DNA from: Myxococcota bacterium
GTDB lineage: Bacteria; Myxococcota_A; UBA9160; UBA4427
Direction of reading: 5' to 3'
DNA: 33,794 nt
NCBI GenBank assembly: GCA_029243605.1
Contig: JAQWRT010000093.1
Location: 1-33,794, forward strand
The first letter of the stretch is position 1. Each line of letters opens with the position of its first letter. The translations under genes were made by a program, and so were the position numbers. The notes under the pieces were generated by a model. The model did not search any database, was not told where the DNA came from, and saw nothing but the letters and a program-made list of their open reading frames with translations. Positions 23,902 to 31,901 of this stretch are shown one piece after another.

Positions 23902-25795
23902 ATCCCAGGGAAATTTGCTCCCGGCCGGCGCGCTGACCCGCGTCAATGGCCGCATCCATGAAGGCGCTCGCGTGGGAATCCGCGTTGGCGATGGAGATTC
24001 GGTTTTGGCGCTTTCGGGCCTCCTCGTGGGGCCCTCGGCCCTTGGCCGTCCACGAGGGGTCATCGAAGAGCGTGTTGTAGGTATAGGTGTAGCCGTGGGG
24101 CCAGCGATTCACCGTGATCTCTACCACGTCCCGGTCCGGATCGAAGCCCGCTCCACCCAGGACTCCGCGGAGTTGTTGCCGGATGGACTCCTCGTACTCC
24201 GCCATCGTGAGCTTGAAAATCGCGTGTCTTCCCCGCTTGAATTGTTCCCGCATGGTCAAGCCCTGCCCCGGCTGGTTGGGGACGTGGACACCGTGCAGGA
24301 CCACGGGGCTCTCCGGGTCTGAGGAGAAGCTGTATCCCCCCATGCTCACCGGGAAATCGAGCCACAGCGCGTTAAGGAAACCGTGGGGTGAGTAGATCTG
24401 GTGCACTCCGAGCTCGGCGAAGGCCCGCCAATTTCGAAGAAGAATGTTGACGTAGACGATGGGTGCCTTCTCCTGAACCTTCAGGGCCTGCTTTTGGGCC
24501 GAGGGGAGCTCTGGACAGAGCGTCGGGATCATCTGGTTATAGGTCGCCAGGATCGCGTGCCGAGCCCGCACCCGGTGCGCTTGTCCGCCCCGCACGTAAT
24601 CGACCTCGACCAACTCCCTGCCCTCGGTGTGCGCCACCCGAATGGCCGTGCTCTGGAGCCGAATGCGTGTGGGGTTGACTGCCTGATCCAGGGCATCGTA
24701 ATCCGCTCGGGCCAGGACGATGTCCTCCATGGTTTCCCCGGGCAGAGCCTCGGGGATGAGGTGCCTGACGAGCAGTCGGGCCACCCCGGCGTTGCCGTCC
24801 GGGAAATGGTGCACGTAGGGTTGGTTTTTGACCTCTTTGAAGCCCAGCCCCAGGGTGCCCGGGGCGCCGTAATAGACCGCGTACTCCAGGGGGAGTGCGT
24901 CGTATCCAACCCCTTCCGCTGCCACGGGCAGATTGCGCACCAGTTCGATGACCTCGTCGCTCGCGTCGGCGTAGATCCGCAGGAAATCCTCGTAGGAGGT
25001 CGACTCGAGGATTTCGGCCTTCTGCGCCGGGGACATCTCTGAGAGCAAGTCCACCGAGCGGTCAAGCAGGCGGGAGAACTCGGCCCGGGTAGATTTTGAG
25101 ACGGGGAACTGAGCGAGGGCCTTCCCGGCGTCGGCCGCATCCTCGTTGAGCCAAATGAAAAAAGGAGAGTCGACGACTTTATCAACTCCGTAGGTTGCCC
25201 GGTCAAAATAGATGCCGGTCTGTCCTGCTTTGTGGCGTGCGTAATACTCCTGATCGAAATATTTGTAGAACCGGTCCAACTCGATCCCGAGACCCCCGAG
25301 CAGGGCCTTGGCTCCCCGGGAGTAGGAACGGGGGTTTTCCATGGTCTGGCTGCCGCCGAAGCCGATGAGGGTCTGGCCATCGAGGGTGAACTCGTTGCGC
25401 TTGGCATGCCCCCCAAAGTCGTCGTGGTTGTCGAGGATAAGGATCCGGGGATCGCCCCCAGCCTCTTGCCGGTAGGTCCAAGCGGCGGCCAGGCCCGAGA
25501 TGCCTCCCCCGACGACCACCAGATCGTAGGTCTCATCGGTCTGAGCCCTGGACACGGGCCAATGCCCCCCGTCGAGGGCCAGGGCGTGGGCCACCTCGAA
25601 AGAACCCGCATGGCTCCCGCGCAGGCCCGTGAGCGCCGGAGGGTATTCGGGGCTATAGGCGAGACTCGCCGTGGCCCGGGCGCTGGGTTCGGCCTTGGCC
25701 AGACGACTCGCAGGGGCCAAGGCGGTCGAAACCGAGAGTGCGGCCAAACCGTTGACGAATTGTCGGCGCTTCAGTCCCTTTTTTTGCTCGCCCAT
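23849..25795 (-). CDS. Tat-exported FAD-dependent amine oxidase, spermidine-dehydrogenase-like
   Basis: A 648-residue flavoprotein. The N-terminus has a Tat signal (KRRQFVNG with R10-R11, then a hydrophobic stretch and ASRLAKAEP), so the folded holoenzyme should be exported to the periplasm. The dinucleotide motif VVVGGGISGLAAA (G96, G98, G101) and DNHDDFGGHAKRNEF (122-136) match the NAD(P)/FAD-binding N-terminus of spermidine-dehydrogenase (SpdH)-like proteins, and the C-terminal half keeps family stretches such as RWPHGYTY. It would oxidise an amine; polyamines are a guess from the family. The start at 25795 has AGAGG nine bases upstream; the longer frame from 25861 lacks a site and would bury the Tat signal. 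Confidence 0.87.
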   Translation of the reverse strand: MGEQKKGLKRRQFVNGLAALSVSTALAPASRLAKAEPSARATASLAYSPEYPPALTGLRGSHAGSFEVAHALALDGGHWPVSRAQTDETYDLVVVGGGISGLAAAWTYRQEAGGDPRILILDNHDDFGGHAKRNEFTLDGQTLIGFGGSQTMENPRSYSRGAKALLGGLGIELDRFYKYFDQEYYARHKAGQTGIYFDRATYGVDKVVDSPFFIWLNEDAADAGKALAQFPVSKSTRAEFSRLLDRSVDLLSEMSPAQKAEILESTSYEDFLRIYADASDEVIELVRNLPVAAEGVGYDALPLEYAVYYGAPGTLGLGFKEVKNQPYVHHFPDGNAGVARLLVRHLIPEALPGETMEDIVLARADYDALDQAVNPTRIRLQSTAIRVAHTEGRELVEVDYVRGGQAHRVRARHAILATYNQMIPTLCPELPSAQKQALKVQEKAPIVYVNILLRNWRAFAELGVHQIYSPHGFLNALWLDFPVSMGGYSFSSDPESPVVLHGVHVPNQPGQGLTMREQFKRGRHAIFKLTMAEYEESIRQQLRGVLGGAGFDPDRDVVEITVNRWPHGYTYTYNTLFDDPSWTAKGRGPHEEARKRQNRISIANADSHASAFMDAAIDAGQRAGREQISLGSKAASPADPGEAEAEAT

Positions 25796-26115
25796 ACGTC
25801 TTGCCTCTGGCGGCAGCCGTGTAAAAACACCGCGCTGTGCCCACCCCGAAAGCTTACACATTCCGGAGCGCCAGATCCCTTCGACGCCGGGTCATGAAAG
25901 CCGACTGAGCCTCATCGAGGGCTTCGAAGGACTGCCGGGCGTTCATAATCCCTCAGTTTTTCCCCAGGACGTGGACTCCTGGGCCGTGTGGAAGAGCCCT
26001 CCTCCGGTGTTCGAATCCCCGGCGAGGGGCCGGTGTCGGCGGGCGTCCAGAAGCGTACACTTCAGGGGTTCGTAATCCGATGCGACCCGAGAACTTCAAA
26101 TTGAGGAGAACCCCG
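25796..26115. other. Divergent intergenic region, flavoprotein / alcohol dehydrogenase
   Basis: These 320 bases hold no gene that I can support. Near the flavoprotein side is an inverted repeat GTGTAA (25819-25824) and TTACAC (25854-25859), which could be an operator. Further right is the stem-loop listed separately. Promoters for both flanking units should lie here, but I cannot place them with confidence. Confidence 0.45.
25996..26030. repeat. Two-step stem-loop with a T-arm-like apex
   Basis: CCCTC (25997-26001) pairs with GAGGG (26024-26028), and CCGG (26004-26007) pairs with CCGG (26019-26022). The loop contains TTCGAAT (26010-26016), identical to a common tRNA T-loop. No complete tRNA can be folded around it, so it is either a regulatory structure or chance. 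Confidence 0.35.
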
Positions 26116-27204
26116 ATGCAGGCTGCCGTCATGCGTGCCAATAATGCCCCCCTCGAGATCGAGGAGGTGGGTATCGATGACCCCGGACCGGGGGAGGTTC
26201 TCGTCAAGACCGCCGCATCGGGGGTTTGCCACAGTGATCTCACGGTAATCGAGGGCGGGCTGCCGGTTCCGCCTCCCAGCATCCTCGGGCACGAGCCCGC
26301 GGGCATCGTCGAGGCCGTGGGTGCGGGGGTCACGGATTTCAGCCCAGGCGACCACGTGATCGGCTGCCTCTCCTCTTGGTGTGGGGTCTGCAAATTCTGC
26401 ACGGGCGGGCGCCCCTACCTCTGCCTGACCCAGTTTGCCGGACGGCCCGAGGGCACGGCGCCCCGACTGACCGCGGCCAATGGCGACCCGATTTTTCAAT
26501 TCGGAAATCTCTCCTCCTTCGCCGAAAAGATGCTCTCCCCCGAGCGTTCTCTGGTCAAGATCCGGGATGACATGCCCCTCGACCGAGCCTGTCTGATCGG
26601 ATGCGGCGTGACCACCGGTCTCGGGGCTGCGCTCAATACGGTGAATATTCCCGCTGGTGCGAGCGTGGCTATCATCGGTTGCGGCGGCGTGGGTCTCGCT
26701 GCCCTCCAGGGTGCCCGCATCGTCGGGGCGGGGCAGATCATCGCCGTCGATGCCCAGGCCTGGAAATTCAACCTTGCCCAGAAACTCGGGGCCACCCATT
26801 GCGTCGACGCCAGCGATGTCGACCCCGTAGCCGCGGTGCAGGAGATCACCGGGGGCGGTGCCGATTTCGTCTTCGAGTGCATCGGCCTCGTCCCGACGGT
26901 TCAGCAGGCCGTTGCGATGACCGGGCGCGGCGGAACCTCGGTTTTGGTTGGTGTGGTTCCCATCACCCAGACGGTTGAGATCTCTGCGGCGGATCTGACG
27001 CTTCAGGAGAAGAAGGTGACGGGCTCCTTTATGGGCTCGAATCGCTTTCGCTTTGACATGCCCAAATACATTGATTTCTATCTCGACGGAAGACTTCATT
27101 TGGATGAGATGATCTCCTCCCGGCTCCCCCTGAGCGAGGTCAACGAGGCCTTCGATCGCATGCGAAAGGGTGAGGCGGCCCGACAAGTCATCGTGTACGA
27201 ATAG
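26116..27204 (+). CDS. Zinc-dependent alcohol dehydrogenase, class III / NDMA-type (second copy)
   Basis: The 362-residue MDR dehydrogenase has catalytic zinc ligands C38 (GVCHSD), H59/E60 (GHEPAG) and C162 (GCGVTTG), structural zinc cysteines C89, C92, C95 and C103, the Rossmann GCGGVG (187-192), and D211 marking NAD(H). It shares layout and motifs with the ADH at 4931-6007 but differs in the 105-135 loop, implying a different alcohol. The ATG at 26116 has GAGGAG upstream; the open frame from 26080 is not supported by a binding site. It is the first gene of a tight four-gene unit: the next start is only 10 bp after its stop. Confidence 0.93.
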   Translation: MQAAVMRANNAPLEIEEVGIDDPGPGEVLVKTAASGVCHSDLTVIEGGLPVPPPSILGHEPAGIVEAVGAGVTDFSPGDHVIGCLSSWCGVCKFCTGGRPYLCLTQFAGRPEGTAPRLTAANGDPIFQFGNLSSFAEKMLSPERSLVKIRDDMPLDRACLIGCGVTTGLGAALNTVNIPAGASVAIIGCGGVGLAALQGARIVGAGQIIAVDAQAWKFNLAQKLGATHCVDASDVDPVAAVQEITGGGADFVFECIGLVPTVQQAVAMTGRGGTSVLVGVVPITQTVEISAADLTLQEKKVTGSFMGSNRFRFDMPKYIDFYLDGRLHLDEMISSRLPLSEVNEAFDRMRKGEAARQVIVYE

Positions 27205-27214
27205 AAAGCACGGC

Positions 27215-27709
27215 ATGTCCGATGAGTTCGTGGTTCGGGTTTCGACGTCTCCCATCATGACCTGGATCATTCGTCATATCAGTTCGCCCCTCGACCCGCT
27301 CCTCTTTCGGGCGACTAACGGTCGCTTCACGTCCATGGGGGTGCCGAGCATGCCCATGCTCACTCTCACTGTCCGAGGCCGAAAGAGCGGCAAGCCGCGC
27401 TCGGTCCATCTGGCCTGCCTCGAGGACAACGGCAGCTTTCTGGTGGTGGCCAGCGCCATGGGCCAGGCGCTGCATCCCGCATGGAGTCTCAATCTCGATG
27501 CGAACCCCGACGTCGAGGTTCAGCTTCGAGGTCGACGTTTCTCGGGTGTGGCCAAGGTGCTCGAGTCCTCGGAGAAAGAGGATATTTGGCCCAGTGTGCA
27601 CCGGGCGATTCCCCAGATGAAGGTCTACGAGGGCCGAACCCACCGATCGATCCGGGTCTACCGATTGACACCTCGGGAGGCCCAGGCCGAGCTTTCCCCT
27701 TTCCAATAA
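27215..27709 (+). CDS. Ddn-like deazaflavin (F420)-dependent nitroreductase-family protein
   Basis: A 164-residue split-barrel protein. LTVRGRKSGKPRSVHLACLEDNG, VVASAMGQALHPAWSLNLDANPDVEVQ and the following short strands match the Ddn/Rv3547-type 'nitroreductase family deazaflavin-dependent oxidoreductase' pattern (GRKSGxPR, HPAWxxNLxANPxVEV). Relatives in actinobacteria use F420H2 to reduce quinones or enones. Whether this organism makes F420 cannot be seen here. The N-terminal hydrophobic stretch (about 13-30) may touch the membrane, as in Ddn. The start at 27215 lies 10 bp after the ADH stop, so translation is probably coupled; the ribosome binding site is weak (GAAAG). Confidence 0.82.
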   Translation: MSDEFVVRVSTSPIMTWIIRHISSPLDPLLFRATNGRFTSMGVPSMPMLTLTVRGRKSGKPRSVHLACLEDNGSFLVVASAMGQALHPAWSLNLDANPDVEVQLRGRRFSGVAKVLESSEKEDIWPSVHRAIPQMKVYEGRTHRSIRVYRLTPREAQAELSPFQ

Positions 27710-27727
27710 ACACGATCAGGAGTCAGA

Positions 27728-28804
27728 ATGGCACCCAGATACAAGGTGATTCAATGGGCAACCGGCGTGGTGGGCAGCACGGCCCTCAAGGGGATCCTGC
27801 GTCACCCACGGCTGGAACTGGTGGGCGTAAAGGTCTACAGCGATGACAAGGCCGGGCGCGATGCTGGAGAAATCGTGGGCATGGATCCAACGGGGATCAT
27901 TGCCACTCAGGACATCGAAGCCATTATGGACATGGATGCGGATTGCGTTCTCTACTGCCCCCTGCCCTGGAAGACCGATGAGATTTGCCGTCTATTGGAG
28001 ACCGGTAAGCACGTCATTACCCCCTGCCCCTATTGGTTTCCCTTCCTGCAGAATCCGGAGGCTGCCCAGGCGATTGGTGAAGCCTGCAAGAAGGGCAATG
28101 TCAACATGCACGCCTCGGGGTGCAATCCCGGTGGCATCGCCGAACGATTTCCTCTGACCTTCACGGGTTGGTGTAACCGTATCGACCGAATCACCATGAC
28201 GGAATGTGGAGACTGCCGCACCTACTCATCCGAGGGGGTTATGCGCAATTTGATGAATTTGGGCAAGACCCCCGAGGAGGCCGCGATCAACCCGATCAAA
28301 AAGGCTCTCGCAAGCGCCTGGAACGAGCCCATCGATATGATCGCCGAAGGCTTGGGGAGCGAGGTGATTTCCTATCAAGCCAACCACGACTATATTCTCG
28401 CCAACCAGCCCATCGAAACCGCCGTAGGCATTATCGAGGAAGGCACTATTGCTCTGAACCACTACCAGCATATCGGGGTGACCGCCGAGGGCACCGAGAT
28501 CGTTCAAGAACAGATTTGGTATGTCGACGATATAGAGCAAACCCGGCTCCAGCGAAAAATGGATATTCCTCGTCAGTCCGGTTGGCGGCTCAAAATCGAA
28601 GGGGATGTGAACCTGAATGTGGATATCGATTTTCCCTCGGAGTTGACCCAAGATGAGCGCGTTGCCCAGGGGCTCAGCACCACGGCCTTCCACATCGTCA
28701 ACGCCGTCAGTCATGTCTGCGAGGCGCCGAACCCGGGAATAAAGACCTATCTCGACCTGCCCATGATCACGGGATGCATGGGCACGTACGAAACGCCTCG
28801 CTGA
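27728..28804 (+). CDS. DapB/diaminopentanoate-dehydrogenase-like NAD(P) oxidoreductase
   Basis: The 358-residue protein begins with a Rossmann segment VIQWATGVVGSTALKGIL (G-x-x-G pattern, 12-16). It continues with features of the dihydrodipicolinate-reductase-like group that includes 2,4-diaminopentanoate dehydrogenase: CVLYCPLP, TGKHVITPCPYWFP and HASGCNPGGIAERFP, which forms the substrate loop. The bacterial homologues found in catabolic clusters are mostly uncharacterised, so the true substrate is unknown. CAGGAG precedes the ATG by six bases. It lies 18 bp after the Ddn-like gene and 45 bp before the CoA transferase. Confidence 0.82.
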   Translation: MAPRYKVIQWATGVVGSTALKGILRHPRLELVGVKVYSDDKAGRDAGEIVGMDPTGIIATQDIEAIMDMDADCVLYCPLPWKTDEICRLLETGKHVITPCPYWFPFLQNPEAAQAIGEACKKGNVNMHASGCNPGGIAERFPLTFTGWCNRIDRITMTECGDCRTYSSEGVMRNLMNLGKTPEEAAINPIKKALASAWNEPIDMIAEGLGSEVISYQANHDYILANQPIETAVGIIEEGTIALNHYQHIGVTAEGTEIVQEQIWYVDDIEQTRLQRKMDIPRQSGWRLKIEGDVNLNVDIDFPSELTQDERVAQGLSTTAFHIVNAVSHVCEAPNPGIKTYLDLPMITGCMGTYETPR

Positions 28805-28849
28805 AGCGCGATCGCGATGAAGGCAGGGAATGAGGGCAGGGAAGATTGC

Positions 28850-31243
28850 ATGCGCGGATTGAAGGACCTCCGGGTCGTGGACGCCTCGAGCGGGGTCGCG
28901 GGCCCCTATTGCAGCAAGCTCTTTGTCGACGCCGGGGCCGAGGTGATCAAGTTGGAGCCGGCCGAAGGCGACGTCCTACGCCGCTGGTCGGCCACAGGCG
29001 CCGACCTGGGGGATCGGGATGGCGCTCTATTCCGGCATCTCAACGCCTCTAAGCGGAGTGTGATCGGCGACTTGACCGAGGCGCTCCCGGGCCCGGGATG
29101 CCGCGACGAAATTCGCCGGCTCGTTGAGGGTGCAGACCTGGTGATCGACGATTCGGCACCGGATGCCTTGGATCGATCCAGCCTGCTCGAGTCGGTCCCC
29201 GGCCTCGTGTGGCTCTCCATCACCCCCTTCGGGCTCGCGGGACCCTGGGCCCAAAGGGCCGCGACGGATTTTACCCTGCAAGCCGAAAGCGGCTCGATCG
29301 GCGCTCGCGGGCGCCCGGGCAAAGAGCCCTACCAAGCTGGAGGCGGCCTGGCGGCCTGGAGCAGTGGATCCTTTGCCGGCGCCGCGGCACTGGCCGCTAT
29401 CGGTCGGGCCCGTTCCACCGGGCACGGGGAACTGATCGACTTTTCGATGCAAGAGGTCACTGCCCTGGTCACCAACTGCTATATCGATTTGATGTGGGGG
29501 ATCCTCGGGCGTCCACCGGTGGTCGGTTCGCTCCCGAATCTCGAGACCCCCTCCATCGAGCCCACCCGGGATGGTTTTGTCGGTTTCACCACTTACTCGG
29601 CCCAGCAGATGTCCGACTTCCTGATGATGATCGAGCGCCCGGATCTCCGCGAAAGCGGCGAATTTGAACAATTCGGCCAGCGTTTGGGGAGGCTCGAGGA
29701 GTGGGAGGGCATCGTCCACGCCTATACCCGGGAGCATGAGAGCGGCGAGATCATCGAGTTGGCTCAGATGCTTCGGATCCCTGTCGCGCCGATTTGCCAT
29801 GGCCGAACGGTGCTCGAGCAAGCGCAACTCCAGGCCCGGGGTGCGTTCGTTGATGACCCCTCGGGCGATTTCAAGCACCCAGTCGCCCCTTATAAGATCG
29901 ACGGCGCTCGTCCCGAGGCGGCGGGTCCAGCCCCGGGGATCGGCGCGGATAATGGCCGGGTGGAAGACCGTTCACCCCGTCGTCCCAGTCCAGAGGGCGC
30001 CCCGGGTTTGCCCCTGGCCGGGCTGCGCATCGTCGACGCCACGACCTGGTGGGCGGGCCCCATCGCGACTCATACCCTGGCACTTCTCGGGGCGGATGTG
30101 ATTCATGTGGAGTCGATTCAGAGCATCGATGGCTGCCGCTCGGTGGGCGGAACCTTTGCCGGCCAGCATGAGGCCTGGTGGGAGTCGAGCTTCATCTTTA
30201 TCTCCACCAACGCCAACAAACGTGGAATTACCCTGGATCTCACTCAGCCCCAGGGCATGGAGATCTTCGAATCCCTGATCTCAGAGGCCGACGTTTTGGT
30301 CGAAAATTTCAGCCCTCGGGTAATGGACGGGTTTGGACTCAGTTGGGAGAAGGTCCAGTCGCTGAACCCCCGGTGTCATTACGTGCGCATGCCAGCCTTC
30401 GGCCTGGACGGACCGTGGCGCGAAAATGTCGGCTTCGCCGCCACCATGGAGCAGATGGCCGGTCTGTCCTGGCTGACCGGCCATGAGGATGATCAGCCCA
30501 GAATCCAGCGCGGTCCCTGCGACCCCATCGCAGGGCTGCACGCCGCTTTCGCCATTCTGGTTGCCCTGAACGAACGCGAGTCGTCTGGGCGCGGACATTT
30601 CGTCGAGTGCTCGATGCTCGAAGCCGCCCTGAATGTCACCGCGGAACAAGTCACCGAGTACACCGCCTATGGAAACCTGATGCGGCGCCAGGGCAATCGA
30701 AGTCCCGGGGCGGCTCCTCAAGGCCTCTATGCCTGCCAGGGGCATCGTATTTCCGAGGATCCCCAATGGCTTGCCCTCTCCATCGAGACCTCCGAGGCCT
30801 GGGAGGCCTTGGTGCGCTGGTTGGGCGAGCCCGATTGGGCCCAGGCGATCGGCGCCTCCCTTGCCGATCGAAGGGCCGCCCAGGATCGCATCGATGAACA
30901 CCTTAGGCTCCATTTCGAAGGCCGCGGGTTGACCCAGTGCGTCGATGAACTTCTCGCCCTGGGTATTCCCGCGGCCACCGTCCTCGATCCACGGGCGGTT
31001 TCCCTCCATCCTCAATTCGTTGCTCGCGGCTTTGTCGAGGAAATCGATCATCCCGTGATCGGTCGCCAAACCCTGATCAGCGCTCCCTTTCGCTACGCGA
31101 GCATCGAACGTTGGCTTCGTCGCCCGGCGCCGACCTTGGGCCAGCACAACGCCGAGATTCTCGCCGAGTTGGGGTTCGGCGAAGACGAGATCCTCGAACT
31201 TCGGAAGGCGAAGGTGATTGGAGAATGGCCCGAAGGCCTTTGA
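28850..31243 (+). CDS. Fused tandem class III (CaiB/BaiF) CoA transferase
   Basis: A 797-residue protein made of two complete class III CoA-transferase halves (about 1-365 and 388-797) joined by a polar, Pro/Arg-rich linker (366-387). Each half has the family start (LRVVDASSGVAGPYC, LRIVDATTWWAGPIA), a CoA-contacting NASKRS or NANKRG, and the FG-x-x-GPW loop. When aligned with Frc and CaiB, whose catalytic residue is D169, the C-terminal half keeps Asp (D558 in CDPIAGLH) but the N-terminal half has Ala (A169 in LAAWSSG). Only one half should form the acyl-enzyme intermediate. The start at 28850 is chosen over 28817 by family fit. It ends 16 bp from the convergent mocA-like stop. Confidence 0.9.
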   Translation: MRGLKDLRVVDASSGVAGPYCSKLFVDAGAEVIKLEPAEGDVLRRWSATGADLGDRDGALFRHLNASKRSVIGDLTEALPGPGCRDEIRRLVEGADLVIDDSAPDALDRSSLLESVPGLVWLSITPFGLAGPWAQRAATDFTLQAESGSIGARGRPGKEPYQAGGGLAAWSSGSFAGAAALAAIGRARSTGHGELIDFSMQEVTALVTNCYIDLMWGILGRPPVVGSLPNLETPSIEPTRDGFVGFTTYSAQQMSDFLMMIERPDLRESGEFEQFGQRLGRLEEWEGIVHAYTREHESGEIIELAQMLRIPVAPICHGRTVLEQAQLQARGAFVDDPSGDFKHPVAPYKIDGARPEAAGPAPGIGADNGRVEDRSPRRPSPEGAPGLPLAGLRIVDATTWWAGPIATHTLALLGADVIHVESIQSIDGCRSVGGTFAGQHEAWWESSFIFISTNANKRGITLDLTQPQGMEIFESLISEADVLVENFSPRVMDGFGLSWEKVQSLNPRCHYVRMPAFGLDGPWRENVGFAATMEQMAGLSWLTGHEDDQPRIQRGPCDPIAGLHAAFAILVALNERESSGRGHFVECSMLEAALNVTAEQVTEYTAYGNLMRRQGNRSPGAAPQGLYACQGHRISEDPQWLALSIETSEAWEALVRWLGEPDWAQAIGASLADRRAAQDRIDEHLRLHFEGRGLTQCVDELLALGIPAATVLDPRAVSLHPQFVARGFVEEIDHPVIGRQTLISAPFRYASIERWLRRPAPTLGQHNAEILAELGFGEDEILELRKAKVIGEWPEGL

Positions 31244-31259
31244 CTCCGGCCCCCCCCTC

Positions 31260-31901
31260 TCAGCCCGCTCTCTCGGATTCGCGAATCAGATCCGCCGGGG
31301 TATCGACATCCTGCAAGACCGCGGCGCTTCCCACGTCGATCAGAGCCACTCGATCAGAATATCGGGTCAGCAGACTTCGCGCCCCGCGATCCCCGTCGAG
31401 AGCCCGAATCGCCTCGAAATAAGCCCTGGGCCACAGCACCGGATTGCCCCGGACGCCTCGGTGGCCCGCTGCACAGATCTTTGGAGGTGTTTGCTGGGCG
31501 AAGGCTCGGATCAGAGCCTTGATGTGCGCCGGGCGAAGTCCGGGCATATCGCCGAGACAGATCAATACCCCGTCGGAGGCTGGGGGCAGCCAGTCCAGGC
31601 CAGCCCGGAGCGAGGAAGCCATCCCCTCGGAATGGTTCGCATTGGGGACCAGGGACACCGGGTGCGCCGCAAGGGCGGCCCCCACCCGATCCGCCTGGTA
31701 GCCGGTCACAACGCCCACCCGCTTCAGGCCGGCTCCAAGGACTGCCTCCACCACGTGCTCGACCATGGGCTTCTTGCGAACCTCCAGCAGAAGTTTGTTC
31801 TCCCCCGGCATGCGCTGGGAGGCTCCGGCGGCGAGGATCAGGGCCGAGATCTCGGAATGAGAATTCGATCCCGAGTCCCCGGCCTCGCCCGGGTCCCTCA
31901 T
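31260..31901 (-). CDS. MocA-like molybdenum cofactor nucleotidyltransferase
   Basis: The 213-residue protein has the NTP-transferase signature LILAAGASQRMPGENKLL (the G-x-x-x-R-M loop plus Lys), VTGYQ, CLGDMPGL (metal-binding Asp) and GHRGVRGNPVLWP, as in MocA/MobA-family enzymes. In Mo-hydroxylase clusters such proteins convert molybdopterin to the cytosine dinucleotide form. MobA-type GTP use cannot be excluded. Its ATG overlaps the stop of the upstream XdhC-C gene as ATGA. It is the last gene of a three-gene coupled unit. No molybdenum hydroxylase is in the window. Confidence 0.87.
   Translation of the reverse strand: MRDPGEAGDSGSNSHSEISALILAAGASQRMPGENKLLLEVRKKPMVEHVVEAVLGAGLKRVGVVTGYQADRVGAALAAHPVSLVPNANHSEGMASSLRAGLDWLPPASDGVLICLGDMPGLRPAHIKALIRAFAQQTPPKICAAGHRGVRGNPVLWPRAYFEAIRALDGDRGARSLLTRYSDRVALIDVGSAAVLQDVDTPADLIRESERAG

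Noticed and set aside
25950..26030. A possible tRNA around the T-loop-like TTCGAAT
   Set aside because: A 5-bp CCCTC/GAGGG pairing at tRNA distance exists, but there is no D-arm and no anticodon arm, and the T-stem has a mismatch.
31276..31287. Perfect 12-bp palindrome GATTCGCGAATC
   Set aside because: It lies inside the coding 3' end of the MocA-like gene and is single; likely chance.
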